Assembly: GCA_964593905.1 (NCBI GenBank)
Contig: CAZQLE010000062.1
Location: 1-18,408, forward strand
Direction: 5' to 3'
Length of the DNA stretch: 18,408 nucleotides
Source of the DNA: CAZQLE01 sp964593905
Lineage (GTDB): Bacteria > Chloroflexota > Anaerolineae > Anaerolineales > Anaerolineaceae
Below, piece by piece: positions 1-5,834 of this stretch (its first letter is position 1; every line of letters starts with the position of its first letter). The notes beneath the pieces are model-generated. The model was not told the origin of the DNA and ran no database searches. It saw nothing but the letters and a program-made list of their open reading frames with translations. Both the position numbers and the translations under genes were made by a program.

Positions 1-428
1 GCTTCAGGCTCCACTTCCACCACGCTGAGCGCGGGGTCGCAAATTAAATTCTCCAGACGGTTCTTTTCTTCGGCGGTCAGTGCGCCCTGCCGTACCAAAA
101 TAGTCAGCCGGCGGCGAATCTCTTCATCCACGTGCTGCACGGGTTCCATAAATGCCCGAAAAGATGTTTTCAGGCTGCTCAGGGCTGTGCTGCCAGCGCC
201 AATCACCTGGGTCAAAACCCGCTCGGGCATCATCCCGCCGATGGCTTTCTCCTGTTCGAAGATGATCTGAAACAGAGTCACCGAGGTCAGATCGGCGCCG
301 GTGCGATAATCGATCACGCGCACTTCTTCATTGTTACGAATCATGGCGGCAATGTCATCCAGGGTCACGTAACGGCCGTCGTCGGGGTCGTAGAGCTTGC
401 GGTTGGCGTAGCGTTTGATGGTTCTCAT
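1..428 (-). CDS. phaR: PHA accumulation regulator PhaR-like, 3' part beyond window
   Basis: The N-terminal 142 residues are visible and the gene runs off the left edge. The protein opens MRTIKRYANRKLYDPDDGRY, then has VTLDDIAAMI and VIDYRTGADLTSVTL. This is the hallmark DNA-binding domain of PHB/PHA accumulation regulators (about residues 1-60). In the family, PhaR binds both PHA polymer and the promoters of phasin genes, releasing DNA when granules form. Residues 60-100 (IIFEQEKAIGGMMPERVL and onward) match the second conserved block. The ATG overlaps the stop of the upstream phasin-like gene as ATGA, so the two are translationally coupled. The product is very likely the repressor acting at the palindrome upstream of that pair. 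No PHA synthase lies in this window. Family assignment is firm; the polymer and target are inferred. Confidence 0.88.
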   Translation of the reverse strand, partial: MRTIKRYANRKLYDPDDGRYVTLDDIAAMIRNNEEVRVIDYRTGADLTSVTLFQIIFEQEKAIGGMMPERVLTQVIGAGSTALSSLKTSFRAFMEPVQHVDEEIRRRLTILVRQGALTAEEKNRLENLICDPALSVVEVEPE

Positions 429-808
429 TGCGGGTTGCCTTCCACCGGCGGAACCGAATGGGCGGTCTTTAGCGCTTCAATCTGCTGTTTTAATTCTTCA
501 ATTCGCTTTTCCAGCGCTTCGGTATCTTCGGCAGAGGTTGAGCTGGCGGTTTTGGCTTTTTCGCGCATGGCGGCGCGCTCTTTTTCCAGCTTTTCGCGCC
601 GTTCGAGGGCTTCTTGCACCAGGCGGCGCGCGTCCTGCTCGGCGATCTCACCTTTTTCCACCATCCGTTCGACAAAGTTGTTTAACTCATCCTGGGCAAA
701 CACTGCGGCGGTGACGGCTGCCACGACCAGTTTGCGCGAGATCTCGTCAAAGGTGGTGGTGCGTTTTTCACTCTCGGCCTTATGCTCAACTTCGGGGTTG
801 TCTGTCAT
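425..808 (-). CDS. Phasin-like / PHA granule-associated protein
   Basis: A 127-residue soluble, highly charged protein. An amphipathic block at about residues 20-75 (RKLVVAAVTAAVFAQDELNN, then ERMVEKGEIAEQDARRLVQE) resembles the PhaF/PhaI-type phasin family (PHA synthesis regulator phasin). It is followed by a predicted coiled coil near the C-terminus (LEKRIEELKQQIEALK). Phasins coat polyester granules and control their size. The open frame extends upstream to 910, but I place the start at 808. There AGGAG (816-820) sits 7 bases before the ATG, and the 34 extra residues would cross the operator palindrome. It overlaps the PhaR-like gene by 4 bases. A plain coiled-coil structural protein is the alternative, but the PhaR partner makes phasin the best call. 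Confidence 0.78.
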   Translation of the reverse strand: MTDNPEVEHKAESEKRTTTFDEISRKLVVAAVTAAVFAQDELNNFVERMVEKGEIAEQDARRLVQEALERREKLEKERAAMREKAKTASSTSAEDTEALEKRIEELKQQIEALKTAHSVPPVEGNPQ

Positions 809-815
809 TTTCAAT

Positions 816-820
816 CTCCT
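816..820 (-). promoter_or_regulatory. Ribosome binding site deciding the phasin start
   Basis: AGGAG on the minus strand, 7 bases before the ATG at 808. It favours the shorter 127-residue product over the 161-residue open frame. Confidence 0.75.
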
Positions 821-856
821 CTTTCTTTCTGCCGGTGCGGCAGTGAATTTAAAATC

Positions 857-894
857 ATAACGCAATGCGTTATCATGATAACGCATTGCGTTAT
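857..894. promoter_or_regulatory. 38-bp perfect palindrome made of two 17-bp dyads; probable PhaR operator
   Basis: Two dyads of form ATAACGCA-W-TGCGTTAT (857-873 and 878-894) are separated by CATG, and the whole block is a perfect palindrome. Dyad centres are 21 bp apart, two helical turns, so two dimers would bind the same DNA face. The right dyad fills the -35/-10 spacer of the promoter at 875-903 and the left covers the predicted start site, a classic repression layout. The repressor is inferred to be the PhaR-like protein encoded 430 bp downstream. PhaR proteins in other bacteria bind phasin promoters at TGC-rich sites. A TetR-type regulator elsewhere in the genome is the alternative. 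Confidence 0.75.
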
Positions 895-903
895 TAAATG
901 CAA
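875..903 (-). promoter_or_regulatory. Promoter for phasin-phaR pair
   Basis: On the minus strand TTGCAT (898-903) and TATCAT (875-880) are separated by 17 bp, a good sigma70-type spacing. Predicted transcription start is near 868, giving a leader of about 60 bases that contains the AGGAG ribosome site. The spacer is occupied by one dyad of the palindrome. Confidence 0.55.
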
Positions 904-914
904 TAGGCAATTTT

Positions 915-1229
915 CTAATGACAGCAGGATCGGAGCGGGCTGTCGGAGGGCTTTTCCTTTTTTTCGGTCGCTCCTGAAGGCAGCCGGTAAGCGATTGCGG
1001 CCCGGTTGGTTAAAGCGCAGCCACCGTCGCAGGCCGAAATTGTGGAGCAGGCCGCGCAAGGCCCTTCGTTGGACGAGGCTTCGGCAGTTAAGAGCCCTTT
1101 TTGCACACAAAAAGATAAGATCCCTTGCAGCGCACCGGGTTGAATTCCCATCCGTCGGCTCAATTCTTCCATGCGCAGATCGCCGCCCGCGCTGTGAAAT
1201 TCATCCAAAACTTTTTGCAATAAGGTCAT
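915..1229 (-). CDS. feoC: FeoC-like winged-helix [Fe-S] regulator
   Basis: A 104-residue protein, last gene of the feo operon. Residues 1-50 form a small winged-helix-like domain (MTLLQKVLDEF, then MEELSRRMGI and GILSFCVQKGLL) as in FeoC-like proteins (PF09012 type). A cysteine cluster follows: C58-x2-C61-x5-C67-x3-C71, plus C41 in the helix. FeoC proteins use such a cluster to bind a [4Fe-4S] centre and modulate FeoB stability or activity. The cysteine spacing differs from the Klebsiella protein, so cluster type is inferred. GGAGGA at 1239-1244 overlaps the feoB stop and lies 9 bases before the ATG, so translation follows directly from feoB. The tail after residue 85 is charged and not conserved-looking. 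Confidence 0.8.
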   Translation of the reverse strand: MTLLQKVLDEFHSAGGDLRMEELSRRMGIQPGALQGILSFCVQKGLLTAEASSNEGPCAACSTISACDGGCALTNRAAIAYRLPSGATEKKEKPSDSPLRSCCH

Positions 1230-1235
1230 GATAAT

Positions 1236-2960
1236 TTATCCTCCGGTCCACAACCGGCCAATTTGAAAGATGAGCGTTCCCATTAACCAGGCAATGCCAA
1301 ATTGACCAAAAATGGTGAGCAGCATCCAACGGGTGCCCAGTTCCTGTCGCTCCACAATCAATGCGCTGACGCAGGGGGTATACAGCAGCACAAATACCAG
1401 AAAAGCCAGAACAGCCGGCCCGGTTGCACCGCTGCTGGTTTCAACAAAGCTTTGCTGAATGGCGGTGTTTAAGCTGTTGTCGAGCGCCTCTTCTGCTGCG
1501 GGTCCGCGCAGGTCGATGCCCACCAGAAGGGGCAGGGCGCGCAGGGTATCGCTTAGGGTCTGAACAAAGCCCTGGCCAACCTCAACCAGGTCTTGCCCGA
1601 AGGTGGAGGTTGCAATTTCGATCTGCTGCGTTTCTGATGCATAGGCCTGTGAAAGCGTGCTGACCACCACTTCTTTGGCTACAATCCCGGTTAGCAATGA
1701 GCCGGTCATTTGCCAGTTGTCAAACCCTAGTGGGGCAAAAATCGGGGCGGCGGCCTGCGAGACCACCGCAAAGGCGCTGTCTTGCACCGGCGTGCTGGCA
1801 AAAGAGCCTGTGCCGCGCACCGGAACCGACATTAAAACCCAGATGATCATTGCACAGCTCAAAATGGTGGTTCCGGCCTTTTTGATAAACCCGGAGGTGC
1901 GTTCCCAGGTTTGCCGCCAGATGTTTTTCCACACCGGGCGGTGGTAGGCGGGCAGTTCCATCAGAAATGCCGAAGGTGGCATACTGCGAAACAGAGTATG
2001 GTTGAGCAGCAGCCCGACCAGAACGGCGATGACGATGCCTGCCAGATAAAGCCCAAAAATGACAAGCCCGGCCTGGCGCGGGAAAAAGATGCTGGTGAGC
2101 AGGGCATAAACCGGCAGACGCGCCCCGCAGCTCATGAAGGGCACCAGCAGACCGGTGAGCACCCGTTCGCGTTGGTTTTCCATGGTGCGGGTGGCATAGA
2201 TGCCGGGCACAGAACAACCAAACCCGACGATCATGGGCAGCGAGCTTTTACCGTGCAGCCCCAGGGTGTGCATTAACCGGTCGATCACAAAGGCGGCGCG
2301 CGCCATATAGCCCGAGTCTTCCAATAACCCCAGGCCGAGATACAGCGCCATTAAAACCGGCACAAAAGCCAGCACACCGCCCACCCCCGGCAGCACCCCC
2401 AGAACGATCATCCGCTCAAACCAGGTGTCTGACAGCCCGACCAGTTGGATTAAGGCAGCCACCCAGCGGGTCAGGGGTCCGGTGATGATTGCATCCAGCC
2501 AGTCGACTGCCGGGGCAGGGATCTCGCTGACCACGCGGAACAGACCGTACATGATGCCCAGAAAAATCGGGATGCCAAAGATGCGGTGGGTCACCACACG
2601 GTCGATGCGCTCACTGGTGGTGAGCCGGCCGGTCTGGCGCTTGACTGCGTCGCGGGTGAGCTGGTTGATCCAGGTGTAGCGCGAATCGACCACCAGAACC
2701 TCAATATCTTCCCCTTCGCTGTCGGCCAACCGTTTTGCGGCTTCTTCGGCGCGGGCGATGACAACAGCGGCGGCGGGGTCATTTTTTAGCGTTTGGAGGA
2801 GGTGGGTATCTCGTTCGAGTAGTTTAATGGCCAGCCAGCGGGGGCTGTATTGCCCGGCAAGCTCGGGGCTGCGCTCGATGATGGCCTGAATATCTGCAAT
2901 GGCTGCTTCGAGCGCCGGTGCATAGCGAATTAAGGGTTGACGGGGCGTGGCGAGGGTCAT
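1236..2960 (-). CDS. feoB: FeoB ferrous iron transporter, membrane part lacking the G domain
   Basis: A 574-residue polytopic membrane protein. Residues 1-115 look like the helical GDI/spacer domain of FeoB. The permease starts at about 117 (SERIDRVVTHRIFGIPIF). It carries the FeoB gate motifs: GFGCSVPGIYATR, then PFMSCGARLPVY in the first half, and GIVAKEVVVSTL plus LLYTPCVSAL in the second. It imports Fe2+ across the inner membrane, driven or gated by GTP. The GTPase is missing from this chain and is supplied by the upstream gene, whose stop overlaps this ATG (ATGA, 2957-2960). A strong GGAGGTGA lies just before the ATG, which argues for a genuine start rather than a sequencing frameshift. 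The two chains sum to about the normal FeoB length. Confidence 0.93.
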   Translation of the reverse strand: MTLATPRQPLIRYAPALEAAIADIQAIIERSPELAGQYSPRWLAIKLLERDTHLLQTLKNDPAAAVVIARAEEAAKRLADSEGEDIEVLVVDSRYTWINQLTRDAVKRQTGRLTTSERIDRVVTHRIFGIPIFLGIMYGLFRVVSEIPAPAVDWLDAIITGPLTRWVAALIQLVGLSDTWFERMIVLGVLPGVGGVLAFVPVLMALYLGLGLLEDSGYMARAAFVIDRLMHTLGLHGKSSLPMIVGFGCSVPGIYATRTMENQRERVLTGLLVPFMSCGARLPVYALLTSIFFPRQAGLVIFGLYLAGIVIAVLVGLLLNHTLFRSMPPSAFLMELPAYHRPVWKNIWRQTWERTSGFIKKAGTTILSCAMIIWVLMSVPVRGTGSFASTPVQDSAFAVVSQAAAPIFAPLGFDNWQMTGSLLTGIVAKEVVVSTLSQAYASETQQIEIATSTFGQDLVEVGQGFVQTLSDTLRALPLLVGIDLRGPAAEEALDNSLNTAIQQSFVETSSGATGPAVLAFLVFVLLYTPCVSALIVERQELGTRWMLLTIFGQFGIAWLMGTLIFQIGRLWTGG

Positions 2961-3805
2961 TTAATCACCTCCGCCGGGGCAAGCGTATTGACCAGCATGC
3001 TCTTAAGGTCTTCCAGACCCTGGCCGGTGTTCAGCGCCGTAACCACCACGGGAATGCCCAGTTGGGTGCTTAACAGATCGCAATCGATCTGAATGCCTTC
3101 GCTGGTTGCCACATCCCACATATTGAGCACCAACACTGCGCGCACGTCCATTTCAAGAATCTGGACAACCAGGTAAAGATTGCGCTCCAGATTGGCGGCA
3201 TCCACCACAATTACTACGATGTTTGCGCCGCAATCGAGAATGGCGTCGCGCGCAATGATCTCTTCCATCGAATAAGCGGTCAGGCTGTAGGTGCCGGGCA
3301 GATCGATCACTTGAATCGCCTGGTTGTTTTCAAACCACCAGCCTTCTTTTTTCTCCACCGTTTTGCCCGGCCAGTTGCCCACGTGTTGGTGAGAGCCGGT
3401 GAGCAGGTTAAAGAGGGTGCTTTTGCCACAGTTGGGGTTGCCGGCCAGCAGCAGCGACGGCGCATTGCACGGTTCGGTCGGGAGGGTCACAGCGGTGGCA
3501 ACGCTGCTCAAACCGGGCAGCGCAAATTCATAGCGGCGTGTGCCCGGCGTCGAATCGGTTCGGGGGACGGGGTCCAATCTTTCCACTTCGATCAAGTCGG
3601 CCTCATGGCGGCGAATGGCAAGGTGATAGCCGCGCACATTAACATTAATCGGGTCGCCCAGCGGGGCATAAGCTGTCACTTCAATTTCTGTGTTCTTGAT
3701 CAGGCCCATATCCATAAAGCGCTGGCGCAAAGGCCCCTGGCCGTTTACGCGGATGATTCGGGCACGTTCACCACTTTGAAGCTGGCTAAGATGCATTTTT
3801 GGCAT
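2957..3805 (-). CDS. FeoA domain fused to FeoB G domain
   Basis: A 282-residue cytosolic protein with two domains. Residues 1-77 are FeoA (SH3-like: LRQRFMDMGLIKNTEIEV, then IRRHEADLIEV). After a 35-residue linker comes a FeoB-type G domain: G1 GNPNCGKST (122-130), switch I with GNWPGKTVEKKEG (T149), G3 DLPGTYSL (168-175), G4 NMWD (228-231) and a G5-like TALNTGQG. The chain stops right after the G domain, before the GDI domain, which starts the next gene. Together the two genes make a three-domain Feo system cut at an unusual point. Upstream, GGAAGTG precedes the ATG. An alternative ATG three codons in would change little. This is the first gene of the feo operon. Confidence 0.93.
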   Translation of the reverse strand: MPKMHLSQLQSGERARIIRVNGQGPLRQRFMDMGLIKNTEIEVTAYAPLGDPINVNVRGYHLAIRRHEADLIEVERLDPVPRTDSTPGTRRYEFALPGLSSVATAVTLPTEPCNAPSLLLAGNPNCGKSTLFNLLTGSHQHVGNWPGKTVEKKEGWWFENNQAIQVIDLPGTYSLTAYSMEEIIARDAILDCGANIVVIVVDAANLERNLYLVVQILEMDVRAVLVLNMWDVATSEGIQIDCDLLSTQLGIPVVVTALNTGQGLEDLKSMLVNTLAPAEVIK

Positions 3806-3895
3806 GTTTCACTTCCAGATGGCAAGCTTGACAAAGGTATCTGGGATGATACAATTTTTTCAAGCGCGCACAGGTTAAGGTTGATAAAATTGAGG

Positions 3896-3913
3896 AGTTA
3901 GTATATACTAACT
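3896..3913. promoter_or_regulatory. 18-bp palindromic operator, DtxR/MntR type
   Basis: AGTTAGTATATACTAACT is a perfect 18-bp palindrome. It lies between the divergent feo operon and the DtxR/MntR-like gene. TTAG/CTAA half-sites with an AT core are typical of DtxR/IdeR/MntR/SirR-family metal-dependent repressors. It starts 9 bp downstream of the feo -10, so a bound repressor would cover the start site and early transcribed region. An extra half-site TTAGTAT (3921-3927) overlaps both -10 boxes. That the neighbouring regulator binds here is inference from position and site type. Confidence 0.7.
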
Positions 3914-3922
3914 ATCGTGCTT

Positions 3923-3952
3923 AGTATAATAATAAACCTGAAACTCTGTCAA
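3923..3952 (-). promoter_or_regulatory. feo operon promoter
   Basis: On the minus strand, consensus -35 TTGACA (3947-3952) and -10 TATACT (3923-3928) with an 18-bp spacer. Predicted start is near 3916, immediately upstream of the 18-bp palindrome. The near-consensus -35 suggests strong transcription when derepressed under low iron or manganese. Confidence 0.65.
3925..3930 (+). promoter_or_regulatory. -10 box for the DtxR/MntR-like gene
   Basis: A perfect TATAAT on the plus strand, overlapping the feo -10 on the other strand by four bases. No good -35 is present: the region 17 bp upstream lies inside the palindrome. The gene is probably weakly transcribed and autoregulated, with a leader of about 40 bases. 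The two divergent promoters cannot easily be occupied at the same time. Confidence 0.4.
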
Positions 3953-3975
3953 GGAAGATCGTCACTTTAATCACA

Positions 3976-4647
3976 ATGACCTTTTCTGAACTGCGTCCCA
4001 CCCCGACAATAGAAGATTATCTCGAACTCATCCACATCTTAGCCCGTGATGGAGAGGCGATCATCGCCGCGCGTCTGGCTGAAATGCTCTCAGTTTCTGC
4101 GCCTACGGTCACCCTGACGCTTAAACGCATGGTGCGCGATGGCTGGGTTTCGATTAATGCCAGAAAAGAAGTTTTGTTAACCCAGACCGGTGAAGAGGCC
4201 GCGGCCTCGGTGATTCGCCGGCACATGTTAACCGAATTGATGTTGACCAAAATGTTGGATGTCCCCTGGTCGCAGGCACATGCTGAGGCGCATCATATTG
4301 AGCACACGATCTCAGACGTAGTTGAAGAGCGGCTGCGCAATAACCTGGCCGAGCCGACCACCTGTCCGCACGGCAACCCGCTGCCCGGTTATGAAGCCGA
4401 AGTGGCAAACTGGACGCCTCTGGTTGAACTCACGGCAGGGTCTACGGCCATTTTGCGGCGCATTCACGAACTGGCAGAAGAGCAATCTGAAATTCTTCGC
4501 TTTCTGGAGCAAAACGGGCTTTTGCCGGGGACAAAATTTAAAGTGATCGAAGTTTTGCCGTTTAATCAGGTGATTACGCTGGATGTGGACGGCCGCAAAG
4601 TATCGCTTGGTTTTTCTGCGGCGCGCTATCTGTATGTAGAGCGCTAA
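3976..4647 (+). CDS. DtxR/MntR-family metal-dependent regulator
   Basis: A 223-residue protein. Residues 10-75 are the winged helix (TIEDYLELIHIL, then LSVSAPTVTLTLKRM), residues 80-140 the dimer/metal domain with the family signature CPHGNPLPG (130-138), and residues 150-223 a C-terminal FeoA/SH3-like domain. With a constant +4 offset to DtxR, the ancillary metal site is complete (H83, E87, H102). In the primary site E109 and H110 are kept, but DtxR Met10 is Asp14 and Cys102 is His106. With E17, Asp14 matches the MntR pair D8/E11, so Mn or mixed Fe/Mn sensing is possible. It is divergent from feo across the palindrome, so control of feo and itself is the likely role. There is no clear Shine-Dalgarno sequence. 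The next in-frame Met is residue 37, inside the helix-turn-helix, so this start stands. Confidence 0.9.
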   Translation: MTFSELRPTPTIEDYLELIHILARDGEAIIAARLAEMLSVSAPTVTLTLKRMVRDGWVSINARKEVLLTQTGEEAAASVIRRHMLTELMLTKMLDVPWSQAHAEAHHIEHTISDVVEERLRNNLAEPTTCPHGNPLPGYEAEVANWTPLVELTAGSTAILRRIHELAEEQSEILRFLEQNGLLPGTKFKVIEVLPFNQVITLDVDGRKVSLGFSAARYLYVER

Positions 4648-5049
4648 ATTCACCGGCCGGTATTCGCAGCCGGCCCACCCCCTGTTCAATTCGCTTCCCC
4701 GATCAATCTACCGTTCCGCGGCCCCCCGACGCCGACATGGATCATACTCGTGCGGCAATCTGCCGGAGCGGGTTCTGGTTTTCTGTCGGCCAACAGGCTG
4801 GCTTTGAAGGTGATAAAATAAAGCATACGGTTGCAGAGACAGCGGCGCTGGTTCTTTCTGCCGGAATCTGGAGGGGGCCAATGAAAAGGGTGATAAAATT
4901 ACCCACCGAAAGATGTATATACAGGAAATATCACCATAATAATAAGGATGGTTTTCACATGACAATCGTCCTTTTCTGGTGTATTTTGTTTAACAGGCAA
5001 TTCCGGTAGTTAACCGATTATTTTAAACCACCCGTCTAGGAGGCAATCT
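4648..5049. other. Non-coding leader before the hydrogenase operon
   Basis: About 400 bases with no convincing gene. It begins with a GGCCGG...CCGGCC hairpin (about 4655-4674) lacking a T-run, a weak terminator candidate for the regulator. GGTGATAAAAT occurs twice exactly 80 bp apart (4809-4819, 4889-4899). TGATAAAAT fits an extended -10 (TGnTAnnnT), so these could be tandem promoters, but no matching -35 is visible. A tiny open frame (4959-5009) lies near the end. The strong ribosome site AGGAGG (5039-5044) belongs to the first hydrogenase gene. I recognise no known riboswitch. Confidence 0.45.
4959..5009 (+). CDS. Possible 16-residue leader peptide
   Basis: An ATG at 4959 preceded by AAGGATG at proper distance opens a 16-codon frame (MTIVLFWCILFNRQFR) ending 40 bases before the hydrogenase operon. 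It is hydrophobic with a basic end. It is in frame with a longer open stretch from 4737 that has no ribosome site. It may be chance, or a leader peptide affecting transcription of the operon. Confidence 0.15.
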   Translation: MTIVLFWCILFNRQFR

Positions 5050-5529
5050 ATGTTGAACGTCCTGATCGTGGCGGGGATTTTTGTGTGTGCCATCATGGCT
5101 GTGCGCTCTGCTCGTTTGTTAACCTCTGCTCTCTGGTTGGCAGGTACCAGCGCGCTTGTAGCTTTGATTATGTTTCTTTTGGGTGCACCAGAAGTCGCCG
5201 TTATCGAACTCAGTGTTGGGGCCGGTTTGGTGACTGTTCTTTTTGTCTTTGCGATCAGCATTGCTGGTGAGGAGAGCCTGCCCCGGCAATCCTTGCTTCC
5301 GCGGCCGCTGGCGTGGACAATTGTCATCATCACCTTTTTGCTGCTTGCCTGGCAAGTTCTACCGTCTTTCAATCTTGATCTGCCGTTTATTCCTGCTGCC
5401 CGATTAAGCAGCAGCCTCTGGCAGGACCGCAGCCTGGATATCATGCTCCAGGTTGTGATCATCTTTGCCGGTGTGCTGGGCGTATTGGGGTTGCTGGGCG
5501 GCAAGTCTCAGGAAGGGGAGGGAAAATGA
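5050..5529 (+). CDS. Hydrogenase membrane subunit, MbhD/MbhE-like (DUF4040, MrpA C-terminal type)
   Basis: A 159-residue membrane protein with about five helices. The first three (residues 1-75), containing MFLLGAPEVAVIELSVGAGL, match DUF4040/MbhD. The C-terminal part, with the block beginning SLDIMLQVVIIFAG, resembles the MbhE part of the MrpA C-terminus. In Pyrococcus Mbh these are two separate subunits; here they appear joined, occupying the place of NuoJ in complex I. The expected role is in ion translocation and in packing next to the antiporter-like subunit. AGGAGG lies 5 bases before the ATG. It is the first gene of the operon and overlaps the next by ATGA. Assignment to the DUF4040 family is good; the MbhE part is weaker. 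Confidence 0.78.
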   Translation: MLNVLIVAGIFVCAIMAVRSARLLTSALWLAGTSALVALIMFLLGAPEVAVIELSVGAGLVTVLFVFAISIAGEESLPRQSLLPRPLAWTIVIITFLLLAWQVLPSFNLDLPFIPAARLSSSLWQDRSLDIMLQVVIIFAGVLGVLGLLGGKSQEGEGK

Positions 5530-5831
5530 GCAGCGCTACTGTTATCATCGTCGCTGTTCTGGGGTTGATTGGCATCGGGTTTTATGCGCTGCTGATCACC
5601 CGCAATATGATTAAGGTCGTTGTTGCCCTGCAAATTCTGGTCAAAGGCGCCATGCTGGCCCTGGTGATGGCCGGTAGTCTGGCGGGCAATATCGATCTTG
5701 GGCAGAGCCTGGCCGTGACCGTGATTGTGGTCGATACTGTCGTGGCTGTGGTTGCTCTGGCCCTGGCGGTTCAGGTGCGGCGGCGCTTTGGCACGCTGGA
5801 CATTAAAGCGATCACCACTTTGCGGAGGTAA
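5526..5831 (+). CDS. NuoK/MrpC-like hydrogenase subunit (MbhG-like)
   Basis: A 101-residue protein with three transmembrane helices, the standard NuoK/MnhC fold and length. Helix 1 is VIIVAVLGLIGIGFYALLI, followed by the family feature of a short loop and helix 2 starting VVVALQILVKGAMLALVMAG. Helix 3 ends in a basic tail. In complex I and Mbh this subunit sits between the NuoJ/MbhD-E-like and antiporter-like subunits and carries part of the ion path. GGGGAGGG lies 3 bases before the ATG, which overlaps the previous stop. The typical NuoK glutamates in helices 2 and 3 are not evident (K and D appear instead), as in MrpC-type proteins. Confidence 0.82.
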   Translation: MSSATVIIVAVLGLIGIGFYALLITRNMIKVVVALQILVKGAMLALVMAGSLAGNIDLGQSLAVTVIVVDTVVAVVALALAVQVRRRFGTLDIKAITTLRR

Positions 5832-5834
5832 GCC

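Noticed and set aside
132..860. A 242-codon open frame on the plus strand
   Set aside because: It lies antisense to the PhaR-like and phasin-like genes, which have clear family motifs; the composition is low-complexity Ser/Ala shadow coding with no ribosome site.
2957..2960. Programmed -1 frameshift joining the two feo genes
   Set aside because: No classical slippery heptamer is seen at the overlap, and a strong ribosome site precedes the second ATG, so termination-reinitiation is simpler.
4655..4674. GGCCGG/CCGGCC hairpin as terminator of the regulator gene
   Set aside because: The stem is good but there is no T-run after it, so it was not called as a terminator.
4737..5009. A 90-codon open frame in the leader
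   Set aside because: No ribosome site at its start, mixed composition and no family resemblance; only its last 16 codons have a plausible start.
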